64,000 nucleotides of DNA from Vreelandella nanhaiensis (GTDB lineage: Bacteria; Pseudomonadota; Gammaproteobacteria; Pseudomonadales; Halomonadaceae): contig NZ_RZHF01000016.1 in the NCBI RefSeq assembly GCF_003990185.1, forward strand, positions 186,001 through 250,000, given 5' to 3'. Position numbers and translations under genes: made by a program. This document shows positions 51,585 through 60,282 of the stretch, one piece after another. Below the pieces are notes generated by a model. The model did no database searches. It was not told the DNA's origin and was given only the letters and a program-made list of their open reading frames with translations. The stretch's first letter is position 1, and every line of letters begins with the position of its first letter.

Positions 51585-51878
51585 CTAGCTGATTAGCGTT
51601 TGGAGCTGCGGCTTGATTCCAAACTTCTGTCGTGGAATCTGATGTATGCACGATTGCCAGCTGTTGGGCTGATAAATCACGTCATGGGCCTTACGCTTAG
51701 CCGCCTTGATGGCATCATAGAGTGGCGCATACATGCCCTGCCGCCACGACCAATGACCGAAGCCTTCCCTCCCCGTCGAGCATCGACGGTATCGCATAGC
51801 GTGCTCGATGAGCGTGACTATACTGATTACCTGTCATTGAACGCTGAACAAAGATCAGATTTTGGCCGAGGAGGGGTT
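51585..51878. other. Unassigned spacer between IS remnant and SDR pseudogene
   Basis: No supported gene is present. The minus strand keeps a 70-codon open stretch (51585-51797) without a ribosome site, which I could not link to any family; it probably comes from a decayed gene. A GAGGAGG ribosome site at the right end belongs to the SDR fragment. Confidence 0.4.
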
Positions 51879-52083
51879 ATGCCTGGAATTAAAGATAAAG
51901 TTGCCATTATCACTGGTGCAAGCAGTGGGCTGGGTGAGGCGACGGCTCATCGTCTGGCCCAGGCAGGCGCCAAGCTGATGTTGGCCGCACTACGTGAGGC
52001 CGGCTCAGAGCGCAGGTAGAAGCCATTGAGTGGATGTAGACGTGAACGAGATGATCATCCGGCCTACAAAACAGGAACTCTAG
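51879..52083 (+). pseudogene. Internally deleted short-chain dehydrogenase/reductase
   Basis: From the ATG at 51879 (GAGGAGG upstream) about 38 residues give a normal SDR start, KDKVAIITGASSGLGEATAHRLAQAG with the TGxxxGxG cofactor loop, then the frame breaks and stops at 52019. A different frame resumes the usual SDR C-terminus VNEMIIRPTKQEL and stops at 52083. Roughly 190 central residues including the YxxxK site are missing, so this is a deletion pseudogene upstream of the OYE gene. Confidence 0.8.
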
Positions 52084-52126
52084 GCCGAACTCGTTCATGT
52101 CTCTTCATACTCTCTTTAGGAGAAGA

Positions 52127-53236
52127 ATGATGGATCAATCCCAGAAGCAGAACAGCCATGCGATTCTGTTTGAACAGCCAAGGATAGGGCATCTCACCTT
52201 AAAGAATCGTATTGCCTTATCCCCCATGACCCGGACTAGCGCTACCGAGGACGGCCTCGCGACCGAGGAGATGGGGCGCTACTACGCCAGATTCGCCCGT
52301 GGCTGCTACAGCCTGGTCATTACAGAGGGAACCTATACGGACGAGACCTATAGCCAGGGTTACCATAACCAGCCCGGTATCGCCAACCAGGCTCAGGCCG
52401 ATGCCTGGCGCAGAGTCGTGGATGCCGTGCATCATGAAGATGGCCTTATTTTCATGCAATTGATGCATGCAGGAGCGCTTTCTCAAGGTAACCTCTACAC
52501 CGACGAGACAATCGCCCCCTCATCAGTGAAGCCGGTTGGAGAACAGTTGGACATTTACGGTGGTCAGGGCGAATTTTCTACACCGCGTGAAATGACCAGG
52601 CACGATATCGAGTCCGTCATTCGCAGCTTCGCCGAAGCGGCGGGTCGAGCCCGCGATGCTGGCTTTGATGGTATAGAGATTCATGGCGCCAACGGCTACG
52701 TTCTAGATCAGTTCCTGACCGACTACACGAATCAGCGCACAGATGAATACGGCGGTTCGACCGAGAATCGAATACGTCTGCATGTCGAGGTACTAGAAGC
52801 CGTTCGTCGGGAAGTTGGCAAAGACTATCCTGTCGGCATTCGTATTTCCCAAGGCAAGGTGAACGACTTTTACCATAAGTGGGCCAATGGCAAGGAAGAT
52901 GCACGAATCATCTTCGAAAGCCTTGCCAAGGCAGGGCCGGACTTTATTCACATCACCGAATATGATGCGACGCGCCCGGCGTTCGATGACGGAGAAACAT
53001 TGACGGAGCTCGCCAAGCGCTACACTCACGTTCCCGTTATCGCCAATGGTCAGCTAGGCGAGCCGGCAAAGGCGGAAGAAATGATCGCGAATGGCATGGC
53101 CGACGTGATCACCTTGGGCAAATCAGCGTTGGCGAACCCCTCCTGGCCGAAGCGAGTGATGGAAGGTGAACCGGTTGAGGAATTTGACTTCTCTATCCTC
53201 CAGCCTCAGGCATACATCAAGGAACATGAACTCTAG
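52127..53236 (+). CDS. Old Yellow Enzyme family NADH:flavin oxidoreductase
   Basis: About 369 residues with an FMN TIM barrel: LFEQPRIGHLTLKNRIALSPMTR opens strand 1, FMQLMHAGALSQ holds the flavin glutamine/histidine area, GFDGIEIHGANGYVLDQFLTDYTNQRTDEYGGSTENR is split by the classic HGANGYL signature, and MADVITLGKSALANPSWP binds the FMN phosphate. These enzymes reduce activated alkenes or nitro groups. An AGGAG site lies before the ATG at 52127. It sits between two IS5-type remnants and next to an SDR pseudogene, suggesting an acquired pair. Confidence 0.88.
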   Translation: MMDQSQKQNSHAILFEQPRIGHLTLKNRIALSPMTRTSATEDGLATEEMGRYYARFARGCYSLVITEGTYTDETYSQGYHNQPGIANQAQADAWRRVVDAVHHEDGLIFMQLMHAGALSQGNLYTDETIAPSSVKPVGEQLDIYGGQGEFSTPREMTRHDIESVIRSFAEAAGRARDAGFDGIEIHGANGYVLDQFLTDYTNQRTDEYGGSTENRIRLHVEVLEAVRREVGKDYPVGIRISQGKVNDFYHKWANGKEDARIIFESLAKAGPDFIHITEYDATRPAFDDGETLTELAKRYTHVPVIANGQLGEPAKAEEMIANGMADVITLGKSALANPSWPKRVMEGEPVEEFDFSILQPQAYIKEHEL

Positions 53237-53247
53237 AAGCGTCCTTG

Positions 53248-53269
53248 GCCGAGCAGTCCTGCTCGGCCT
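53248..53269 (+). terminator. Hairpin terminator after the OYE gene
   Basis: GGCCGAGCA and TGCTCGGCC form a perfect 9-base stem with a 4-base loop, 12 bases after the OYE stop. The following bases are only moderately T-rich (TTGGTCGT). It is a plausible terminator for the OYE transcript. Confidence 0.65.
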
Positions 53270-53505
53270 TGGTCGTAGCCATAGTCTTGAAGCGACAGCT
53301 CGACTCTGCTGCGTAGGGGAAGTTGTTGCCAAGCAAGCTTTGGGCGAAAGCTGTCCTTACAGCCGATGCCTTACTGGGCACCCGCAGGGACCTCATACCG
53401 CTTACTATCTCCGGCTTGGTTGATGCCAACCTGATTGACCCATACCTGACCATTGGAACAGATTATTTCCTTCGAGGCAGTTTCGGTTAACTCCATTGAT
53501 ACTAA

Positions 53506-53645
53506 GTTCTGTCTGAAAAGTCGGCCCTCATGCAACGCTCGACATAGGCCAGTGTCACCATGGCTCTGACGCTACCTACTGGCCAGCTTGTCATATCATG
53601 TATACAGGCGCTGCTTTTCCTTCAGCCAGCCGCTGCGGCGCTCAT
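53506..53645 (-). mobile_element. Solo left end of an IS5-family element, second copy
   Basis: It begins GTTCTGTCTGAAAAG, like the remnant at 50988-51584, and continues with clear similarity to that element's left end (CCTCATGCAACGCTCGA, GCCAGCTTGTCATATC) until about 53645, where the match stops. The preceding CTAA fits the YTAR target preference. Only about 140 bases remain. Together with the first copy it brackets the OYE and SDR genes. Confidence 0.8.
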
Positions 53646-53757
53646 GCCGTTATCTGCTTAGGCGCTTATGCCGCGCTGCCCGCCCAGGCTGACATTAAAA
53701 CGCTACGTCTGAGTTAGCATGGCTGGCCTATGAAAGGCCACTTTCGTCGGATTGATG

Positions 53758-53772
53758 AAATGTCAGACATTT
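53758..53772. promoter_or_regulatory. Probable DgoR operator upstream of dgoR
   Basis: AAATGTCAGACATTT is a perfect 15-base palindrome about 65 bases before the dgoR start. The same TGTC-N-GACA core appears before the symporter gene at 60120-60134 (AAATGTCTGACATAT). Sites of this form suit FadR-type GntR regulators, so DgoR is the likely ligand-responsive repressor. Confidence 0.6.
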
Positions 53773-53793
53773 AATAAGCTTTCGACACTACTC

Positions 53794-53825
53794 ACTGTAC
53801 CTACTGTTAACTGTACTTACTGTTA
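53794..53825. repeat. Tandem 16-base repeat just before dgoR
   Basis: ACTGTACCTACTGTTA (53794-53809) is followed at once by ACTGTACTTACTGTTA (53810-53825), one mismatch. It ends 11 bases before the dgoR ATG, overlapping the ribosome site region. It may be a second regulator site or the product of slippage. Confidence 0.55.
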
Positions 53826-53836
53826 AGAGACGTGCC

Positions 53837-54577
53837 ATGACGCTAGATGCCTTACCTGCCCATCAGGGCGGGGCTGAAAACTTAGCCAGGCTGTTGGCCC
53901 GGGCCCTGCTGACCGGCCACTGGCAGCCGGGCGACGTGTTTCCTAAAGAACTGGATATCGGCCAGCATTTTTCCGTCAGCCGCAACCAGGTACGTAATGC
54001 GCTGGCAAGCCTTTCAGCTGCCGGGCTTTTGGAGCGAACCGCCGGGCGCGGCACCCAGGTTCGCGCCATGAGCGAATGGCATCTGCTGGACCCGCTAATG
54101 AGCGAATGGATGACGGGGCTCATGAATCTTGACCCGCAACTTGTGCGCGCCATTTACGCGTTTCGCTTTTCAGCCGAGCCGCTGGTGGCAGGCCTGGCCG
54201 CCCAGGCGGCCAGCGCTGACGATATCGCCCGGCTTGAAACCGCGTTTGAAGGTATGCAGCGCACGGCAGGCCAGCCAGAAGCCCGCCATCAGCATATCGA
54301 GCACGATGTGGCCTTTCATGATGTGATCTACCAGGCCACGCATAATCTGGTCTGGCGTCAGATGGGCCACCTGCTGCGCCCCTCGATCATGGCGCTGGTG
54401 CATCGTTCACAACATGATATCAAAACCCTGGATGATAGCCTCGCCCGTCATGGCCATGTACTAAAAGCCATTCAGGCCGGTGATGTGGCTGCTGCCGAAG
54501 CGGCGGCCCGTGAAGTGCTGCGACGCACGGCTATTGATCTAGGCATTGTGCCCGACACGCTTTCTGATGGGAGGTAA
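53837..54577 (+). CDS. dgoR: GntR/FadR family regulator, probable galactonate repressor DgoR
   Basis: A 246-residue regulator. Residues about 10-80 are a GntR winged helix (LARALLTGHWQPGDVFPKE, VSRNQVRNALASLSAAGLLERTAGRG). The C-terminal FCD domain has the histidine/acid metal site (HIEHDVAFHDVIY and LARHGHVLKAI). DgoR proteins release the operator when galactonate is present. Its gene directly precedes dgoD-dgoK-dgoA, and a palindrome upstream is likely its own operator. Confidence 0.85.
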   Translation: MTLDALPAHQGGAENLARLLARALLTGHWQPGDVFPKELDIGQHFSVSRNQVRNALASLSAAGLLERTAGRGTQVRAMSEWHLLDPLMSEWMTGLMNLDPQLVRAIYAFRFSAEPLVAGLAAQAASADDIARLETAFEGMQRTAGQPEARHQHIEHDVAFHDVIYQATHNLVWRQMGHLLRPSIMALVHRSQHDIKTLDDSLARHGHVLKAIQAGDVAAAEAAAREVLRRTAIDLGIVPDTLSDGR

Positions 54578-54685
54578 TTTGGCCTATTCAACGCTTATAG
54601 AGGGCTTGGCCGGCAGACCGGCTCAGCCCTTCGTTTTCACTTACCGCTTGCCGTGCCACGCGGCCCACCATGAGGATTGCATCGC

Positions 54686-55834
54686 ATGAAAATCACCCGC
54701 CTTAAGACCTGGCAAGTACCGCCGCGCTGGCTATTTCTTAAAATTGAAACGGACGAAGGCTGCTACGGCTGGGGCGAGCCGGTGATTGAAGGCCGAGCAG
54801 CTACCGTGGAAGCGGCAGTGCATGAGCTTGCCGACTACCTGATTGGCCAGGACCCACACCGGATCGAGCACCTCTGGAACACACTTTACCGCGCCGGTTT
54901 CTATCGCGGCGGACCTATTCTGATGAGCGCCATCGCGGGTATCGACCAGGCGCTTTGGGATCTGAAAGGGCGCGATTTGGGTGTGCCCGTTCACCAGCTA
55001 TTAGGCGGCGCGGTACGCGACAAGATGCGTATGTACGCCTGGACCGGCGGTGACCGCCCAAGTGAGGTAGGCGCAGGCGCCAAAGCGCTGGTGGAAAAAG
55101 GCTTTACCGCGTTCAAGATGAACGGCACGCCCGAGATGCAAATCGTCGACTCGCACCGCAAGGTCGATGAAGCCGTAGCCCGGGTGGCCGAAGCACGCAA
55201 CGCCGTTGGGCCTGATGTGGGTATCGGTATTGATTTTCATGGCCGTGTTCACCGCCCCATGGCCAAGGCACTACTGCGCGAGCTTGAGCCCTATCACCCC
55301 ATGTTTGTCGAGGAACCCGTCGCACCGGAGCATCTGCCGTGCTTGAAAGATATTGCCGGCGGGCTGGGCTACCCTTTGGCGACCGGTGAACGCTTGCATA
55401 CGCGCTTTCAGTTCCGCGACCTGCTGGCCGATGGCATGATCGATATTATCCAGCCGGATATTTCTCACTGCGGCGGTATCAGCGAGGGGTTAAAAATTGC
55501 CGCACTCGCCTCTGCCTATGACGTTGCGCTCGCCCCCCACTGCCCGCTTGGCCCGCTAACGCTTGCCGCCTCTCTTCAACTGGATGCCGTAAGTCACAAC
55601 GCGTTTATCCAGGAACAAAGCATGGGCATTCACTATAACCAAGGCAACGACGTGTTGGATTACCTGGTGGATAAGACGGCGTTGAGTATTACTGACGGCT
55701 TCTGCGCCATTCCTCAAGGCCCCGGCCTGGGTGTTGAGATCGACGAAGCCTTTGTGGAAGAGCGCGCCAAAACCGGCCACCGCTGGCGCAACCCGGTATG
55801 GACCCATGACGACGGTTCCATCGCCGAGTGGTAA
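54686..55834 (+). CDS. dgoD: D-galactonate dehydratase DgoD
   Basis: A 382-residue enolase-superfamily enzyme, the same length as E. coli Dgo[21 protein letters not shown] opens the cap, [12 protein letters not shown] and [13 protein letters not shown] begin the barrel, [22 protein letters not shown] and [13 protein letters not shown] give the Mg2+ ligands, and [10 protein letters not shown] and [10 protein letters not shown] the catalytic histidine. It converts galactonate to 2-keto-3-deoxygalactonate. A GAGGA site precedes the ATG at 54686; the TTG at 54677 is less likely. Confidence 0.93.
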   Translation: MKITRLKTWQVPPRWLFLKIETDEGCYGWGEPVIEGRAATVEAAVHELADYLIGQDPHRIEHLWNTLYRAGFYRGGPILMSAIAGIDQALWDLKGRDLGVPVHQLLGGAVRDKMRMYAWTGGDRPSEVGAGAKALVEKGFTAFKMNGTPEMQIVDSHRKVDEAVARVAEARNAVGPDVGIGIDFHGRVHRPMAKALLRELEPYHPMFVEEPVAPEHLPCLKDIAGGLGYPLATGERLHTRFQFRDLLADGMIDIIQPDISHCGGISEGLKIAALASAYDVALAPHCPLGPLTLAASLQLDAVSHNAFIQEQSMGIHYNQGNDVLDYLVDKTALSITDGFCAIPQGPGLGVEIDEAFVEERAKTGHRWRNPVWTHDDGSIAEW

Positions 55835-55865
55835 GCCATGCGATCTCAATCAGGAGAGTAGCCAA

Positions 55866-56837
55866 ATGCATACCAATGATGCACTAGCGCACACCCTGGC
55901 CTGGATTGCGGTGGACTGGGGCTCAAGCAATCTGCGCGCCTGGGCTCTGGATCATCACGACCAAGTCATCGCCGAAGCCAGTAGTGACAAGGGCATGCTT
56001 TCGCTTAAGCCCGATGAATATGAAGCCGAGCTAAGGCGCCTGGTTAGCCCATGGTTGCCAGACAGTGGCCAGATCGAGGTGATGATATGCGGCATGGCGG
56101 GTGCGCGTCAGGGCTGGTTGGAAGCCGCCTACCTGCCGGTTCCCACAGCGCTCGACCAGCTCAGCCAGGGCGCCGTCATGCCCCGACTTACAGACACACA
56201 ACTACGTGTTCATCTGTTACCGGGCCTGAGCCAGACCCGCAGTGCTACGCACCCTTTCGATGTCATGCGCGGAGAGGAAACCCAGCTTGCCGGGCTAGTG
56301 GCCGATACACCATTTTTTTCAGGTCTCGCCTGCCTGCCCGGCACCCATGCCAAATGGGCTACTCTTGAGGCAGGCACGGTGACGCAGTTCACCACTTACC
56401 TGACCGGCGAGCTTTATCAACTGCTGGCGAACCAGTCGGTTCTCAAGCACTCGGTGGGCAGCGACGATCTGAATGACCCGGCCTGCTGCGAGGCCTTTAT
56501 CGCCGCCGTGAGCGAAATTCATGCAGCCCCGGAAACGTTCAGCAGTCGGCTGTTTGAACTGCGAGCCCAGGACCTGCTCGATGGCCGCCTGCCTTCCGGC
56601 AACGCCCGTGCTGCCATGTTATCGGCCCGGCTTTCGGGGCTGGCGATTGGCCTTGAACTCACAGGTGCCTGTCGCATATCAGCAGCTAATGAGCCGGTCA
56701 CACTGATCGGCAATCAAGCGTTGTGCCAGCGTTACAAAATGGCGCTGAATGCTGTTGGCTTCCAGGCCCGACATATGGATGGCGATGCCGCCGTACTGGC
56801 AGGCCTTTGCCTCGCCCATCAGGCCCTAACAGCTTAA
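55866..56837 (+). CDS. dgoK: 2-oxo-3-deoxygalactonate kinase DgoK
   Basis: About 323 residues: WIAVDWGSSNLRAWALD is the phosphate 1 motif, MICGMAGARQGWLEAAY the second, GLACLPGTHAKWATLE the KDGal-kinase signature, TTYLTGELYQLLANQSVL and late LIGNQALCQRY. It phosphorylates KDGal at O6. The AGGAG site 8 bases before the ATG at 55866 fixes the start; the frame runs upstream into dgoD but is not used. Confidence 0.93.
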   Translation: MHTNDALAHTLAWIAVDWGSSNLRAWALDHHDQVIAEASSDKGMLSLKPDEYEAELRRLVSPWLPDSGQIEVMICGMAGARQGWLEAAYLPVPTALDQLSQGAVMPRLTDTQLRVHLLPGLSQTRSATHPFDVMRGEETQLAGLVADTPFFSGLACLPGTHAKWATLEAGTVTQFTTYLTGELYQLLANQSVLKHSVGSDDLNDPACCEAFIAAVSEIHAAPETFSSRLFELRAQDLLDGRLPSGNARAAMLSARLSGLAIGLELTGACRISAANEPVTLIGNQALCQRYKMALNAVGFQARHMDGDAAVLAGLCLAHQALTA

Positions 56838-56879
56838 TACCGCCCTTCTGGGTGCTGACTGATAATGGAGAGAGTGTCG

Positions 56880-57488
56880 ATGACGTTGCCCTTGATTGGT
56901 ATTTTGCGTGGGATTAAGCCTGATGAGGCGGTGGATATTGCTCAAGAGGTGCTCGAAGCTGGTATTACACAAATTGAAGTACCGCTTAACTCCCCCGACC
57001 CGTTTACCAGCATTAACCTGCTCGCCGAAGCGTTTGGTGAGCGCGCCGTGATTGGCGCGGGAACGGTACTTACTCCCGAGCAGGTACGCGAGGTATATGA
57101 CGCAGGCGGGCGCCTGATTGTTTCACCCAACTGCCGCCCCAGCGTGATCGAGGAAACCCGACGCCTGGGCATGGCTAGCTGGCCGGGTATTGTTACCCCT
57201 TCTGAAGCGTTCGATGCCTTAGATGCAGGCGCCACTGGGCTCAAGCTATTTCCAGCGGTGCAGGTCGGTCTTGAAGGCATGAAGGCAGTACGCGCGGTGC
57301 TGCCAAGCGGCACGCTGCTTTACGCCGTGGGCGGCGTTGGCGTTGATAATTTTGCCGCTTGGCGGGCAGCGGGCGTTGATGGCGCCGGGTTAGGAAGCGC
57401 TCTGTATAAGCCGGGCCAGACGCCTTCTGAAGTAAGCCGTCAGGCGAAAGCGTTGGTGGCCGCCTGGGAAGCAGGAGCGCAAGCATGA
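56880..57488 (+). CDS. dgoA: 2-dehydro-3-deoxy-6-phosphogalactonate aldolase DgoA
   Basis: About 202 residues of the KDPG aldolase fold: PLIGILRGIKPDEAVDIAQ, TQIEVPLNSPDPFTSI with the catalytic glutamate, VIGAGTVLTPEQV, and TGLKLFPAVQVGLEGMKAV with the Schiff-base lysine. LNSP distinguishes DgoA from Eda (TLRT). It splits KDPGal into pyruvate and glyceraldehyde-3-phosphate. A GGAGAG site supports the ATG at 56880. It overlaps the lactonase gene by 4 bases. Confidence 0.92.
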   Translation: MTLPLIGILRGIKPDEAVDIAQEVLEAGITQIEVPLNSPDPFTSINLLAEAFGERAVIGAGTVLTPEQVREVYDAGGRLIVSPNCRPSVIEETRRLGMASWPGIVTPSEAFDALDAGATGLKLFPAVQVGLEGMKAVRAVLPSGTLLYAVGGVGVDNFAAWRAAGVDGAGLGSALYKPGQTPSEVSRQAKALVAAWEAGAQA

Positions 57489-58372
57489 ATAATATTCCCA
57501 CCTGGCAGGCCGTGCTTGCCGTGGATTCACGCTGCGAACTGGGTGAAGGTCCGCAATGGCATGCCAGCCACGAGCGGCTTTACTGGTGCGACATTCTAGG
57601 CAAACGTCTGCATTGGCTCTCTCCCGCTACAGAAAAGCACGGCCATTATCCGCTTGACCAGAAAGTCTCGCTTGCTGCCCCCCTTGACGATGGCAACCTG
57701 CTGCTGGTCGGCGAACATGCACTGAACCGTTTCAACCCAACCAGCGGGCACATTGAGAAGCTTTACGATTTCGAGGCAGACAATCCGGTGACGCGCAGCA
57801 ATGACGCCCGTGTTGATCGCCACGGCAGCTTATGGCTTTCCAGCATGGGAAAGCAGGCCGAACCTGAAGCAGGCAGCCTCTACCGGCTACATCGCGGTGA
57901 GCTTTGCAAGCTGCGTACCCACCTGACCATTCCCAATGCGCTGTGCTTTTCAGCCGATGGGAAAATGGCGTACTTTACCGACACGCCCACTGGCCAGGTC
58001 ATGCGCTGGGCGCTGGATAAGCAGGGCTGGCCCTTGGGCGAACCGAAGCGCTTTGTCGATTTTTCCGGGCATGCAGGCAACCCGGATGGCGCGGTGATAG
58101 ATAGCGAAGGCTGTATGTGGCTGGCCCTGTGGGGCGCGGGCGAGGTGGTTCGCTTAAACACAGACGGCCAGATGATTGGGCGTGTTGTGCTGCCGGTCAA
58201 CCAACCCTCCTGCCCTGTGTTTGCAGGGCCTGACCTTGAAACACTGTATATCACTACGGCCCAAGAAGGGCTAAGCGCCGCGCAACTGGCTCAAACGCCC
58301 ACAGCAGGCTCTCTTTTCGCAGTGCAGACCGGTATCAAAGGGTTGGCTGAGCCGCCGCTGCGACTGACCTAA
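57485..58372 (+). CDS. SMP-30/gluconolactonase family protein, probable galactonolactonase
   Basis: A 295-residue six-bladed beta-propeller: CELGEGPQWHASHERLYWCDI holds the metal glutamate, NDARVDRHGSLWLSSMGKQAEP the Asn/Asp ligands, IPNALCFSADGKMAYFTDTPTG and GNPDGAVIDSEGCMWLALWGAGEV the later ligands. It probably opens sugar lactones, feeding galactonate to DgoD. It is the last gene of the dgo operon, followed by a strong terminator. Confidence 0.9.
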   Translation: MNNIPTWQAVLAVDSRCELGEGPQWHASHERLYWCDILGKRLHWLSPATEKHGHYPLDQKVSLAAPLDDGNLLLVGEHALNRFNPTSGHIEKLYDFEADNPVTRSNDARVDRHGSLWLSSMGKQAEPEAGSLYRLHRGELCKLRTHLTIPNALCFSADGKMAYFTDTPTGQVMRWALDKQGWPLGEPKRFVDFSGHAGNPDGAVIDSEGCMWLALWGAGEVVRLNTDGQMIGRVVLPVNQPSCPVFAGPDLETLYITTAQEGLSAAQLAQTPTAGSLFAVQTGIKGLAEPPLRLT

Positions 58373-58398
58373 GGCATGATATAGCGGCTCTTTTAACT

Positions 58399-58434
58399 AA
58401 AAGCCCCGAGAGCGTCCACTCGCGGGGCTTTTAT
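58399..58434 (+). terminator. Rho-independent terminator after the dgo operon
   Basis: AAAAGCCCCG and CGGGGCTTTT pair around a GAG/CTC extended stem and short loop, 27 bases after the lactonase stop. The A and T runs on both sides make it bidirectional, so it also ends the convergent symporter transcript. Confidence 0.85.
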
Positions 58435-58467
58435 GCTGGCTTTAAGTTTACCGAGTCAGTGCAGCGC

Positions 58468-60063
58468 TTAACCGGCGAAGCTTATATACATGACGATGAC
58501 CAGCACCACAAGCGCAATGCCGGCGGGTACTGCCCCTTTCCAGGGTGTCAGATCAACGTCACCGGTATGCTCCTGCACCCAGTCAGTCTCACGGGGGCGC
58601 AGCTTGCCGATAATCAGCATGACCGCCACTAACAGCACGAACACCAGCGCCACGAAGTGAAATTCATGCATTACCTGGGGCAAGAGCGTAAAAGGCGGCA
58701 CAAAGTAGCCTGCCGCGATTAACAGGCAGCCGCCTACCAAGGCAATCTTGGCCGCCATAGGCGGAACACGCTTGGTGAGAAGCCCTACCAGCACCACCGC
58801 CAGAATCGGAATAAAGTAGATCGCGTTCATCTTCTGCAGGTAGCCAAACAGGCTGTCCTGCCCAGCCAGCAACGGCGCAATGATCATGGTAATAATCGCC
58901 ATAATCCAGCCAAACACCTTGCCCGATTTAACCACCTGCTCTTCGGTTGCATCCTTGTTCAGCACGCCTTTGTAAATACCCAGGCTGAAAATGGTGGTGG
59001 TACTGTTAAGCGCCGAGTTGAACGATGAGAGAATCGCCCCGACCATCACGGCGGCAAAGAAGCCGGTCAAATAAGGCGGCAATACGTTGAAGACCAGATG
59101 CCCATAGGCTTCATCGGCACGCACGCCCTGTTCGGCGTAAAGGTGATAAGCAATGATGCCTGGCAGCACTAGATACAGCGGCCCCAGCAGCTTGAACAGG
59201 CCCGTCAACAACACACCCTTCTGACCTTCGGCAAGGTTCTTGGCGGCAAACGTGCGCTGAATAATCTGCTGGTTGGTGCTCCAGTAGAACAGATTGATCA
59301 AAAACACGCCGGTAAACAGCGTAAAGAACGGCACCTGCTGTTCAGCGCTGCCAATCGAATTAAGCTTTTCAGGGTTACTCTCTTTGAGGATGCTCCAGCC
59401 TTCCATGATGCCCGTACCGTCACTCACGGCTTGCAGCCCGAAATAAACGATCACGAAGCCGCCCACCAGCAACCCGACACCGTTAAGCGTATCGGACACC
59501 GCCACCGTGCGTAGCCCGCCAAACAAGGCATATATCGCGCCGATGATTCCTACGATCCACACCGTTAGCCATAAAAGCGCGGTAGATGACTGAATGCCAG
59601 TTAACCCCGGTAAATCCAGCATACCCTGCAGGCCTATCGCGCCTGAGTAGAGAATGATCGGCAGCAGAATCACTGCGTAGGCGATCAGAAAGATAATGTT
59701 GGTAATCAGCTGAGTGTCTTTATCGAAGCGAATTTCCAGCAATTGGGGGAGCGTCGCGATACCGCTTTTCAAAAAACGCGGCAGGAAAAATAGCGCCAGG
59801 GCTACCAGCGCAATCACGGCGACCACTTCCCATGCCATAACACTCAAACCATCGGCAAAGGCAGCCCCGTTGAGCCCCACCATCTGCTCGGTGGAGAGGT
59901 TCGTCATTAACAGCGAGCCCGCAATCAGCGGAAAGGTAAGCGAACGGCCAGCCAGAAAGTAGCCACTGGTGCTTGAGTGATCATCACGGTGCGTAATCCG
60001 CCACGTGACAAAGGCGACCAGGCCTGTAAAAAACAGGAAAGACGCCAGAGTCAACATATGCAT
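58468..60063 (-). CDS. Sodium:solute symporter, probable sugar or sugar-acid importer
   Basis: A 531-residue SSS (SglT/YidK-like) symporter with about 14 helices. [30 protein letters not shown] contains the family opening, [16 protein letters not shown] and [15 protein letters not shown] the sodium-site region, followed by the typical C-terminal helices. Its promoter shares the TGTC-N-GACA palindrome with dgoR and it converges on the dgo operon, so galactonate or its lactone is a reasonable substrate; this is inferred. A GGAG site precedes the ATG. Confidence 0.87.
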   Translation of the reverse strand: MHMLTLASFLFFTGLVAFVTWRITHRDDHSSTSGYFLAGRSLTFPLIAGSLLMTNLSTEQMVGLNGAAFADGLSVMAWEVVAVIALVALALFFLPRFLKSGIATLPQLLEIRFDKDTQLITNIIFLIAYAVILLPIILYSGAIGLQGMLDLPGLTGIQSSTALLWLTVWIVGIIGAIYALFGGLRTVAVSDTLNGVGLLVGGFVIVYFGLQAVSDGTGIMEGWSILKESNPEKLNSIGSAEQQVPFFTLFTGVFLINLFYWSTNQQIIQRTFAAKNLAEGQKGVLLTGLFKLLGPLYLVLPGIIAYHLYAEQGVRADEAYGHLVFNVLPPYLTGFFAAVMVGAILSSFNSALNSTTTIFSLGIYKGVLNKDATEEQVVKSGKVFGWIMAIITMIIAPLLAGQDSLFGYLQKMNAIYFIPILAVVLVGLLTKRVPPMAAKIALVGGCLLIAAGYFVPPFTLLPQVMHEFHFVALVFVLLVAVMLIIGKLRPRETDWVQEHTGDVDLTPWKGAVPAGIALVVLVIVMYISFAG

Positions 60064-60119
60064 ATTGGCTTACTCCATCTTGTAAGGGGGAATCCGCGCG
60101 CTCTAGGCTATGCGCACCT

Positions 60120-60134
60120 AAATGTCTGACATAT
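60120..60134. promoter_or_regulatory. DgoR-like operator upstream of the symporter
   Basis: AAATGTCTGACATAT is a near palindrome with the core TGTCTGACA, the reverse complement of the core before dgoR. It lies about 57 bases before the symporter start. It joins the transporter to the dgo regulon. Confidence 0.6.
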
Positions 60135-60209
60135 TAACAATGAGTTTAATAGACCCGGCGTTTGACGCGTTATCCCCCTTTGGTCTTAGCAATTTGCTTG
60201 ATTTAGAGC

Positions 60210-60242
60210 ATAAAAAAACCGGGCAGGCGTAACCTGTCCGGC
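60210..60242 (-). terminator. Rho-independent terminator after eda
   Basis: CCGGGCAGG and CCTGTCCGG form a 9-base stem with one mismatch and a 5-base loop. On the minus strand it is followed by a T7 run (A run at 60212-60218), 41 bases past the eda stop. It ends the zwf-pgl-eda transcript. Confidence 0.9.
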
Positions 60243-60282
60243 GAATAATTAATGGCAGCGTTACTGCCTTACGAGACTGCTC

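Larger units (their letters stand above)
53237..53836. other. Intergenic region with terminator, IS end, and dgoR control sites
   Basis: From left to right: a terminator after the OYE gene, an unassigned spacer to about 53500, a solo end of the IS5-type element, a short frame resembling a signal-peptide end (GAYAALPAQADIKTL, near 53655-53700) from a broken periplasmic protein, then the dgoR operator and a tandem repeat, each listed separately. No intact gene is present. Confidence 0.6.
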
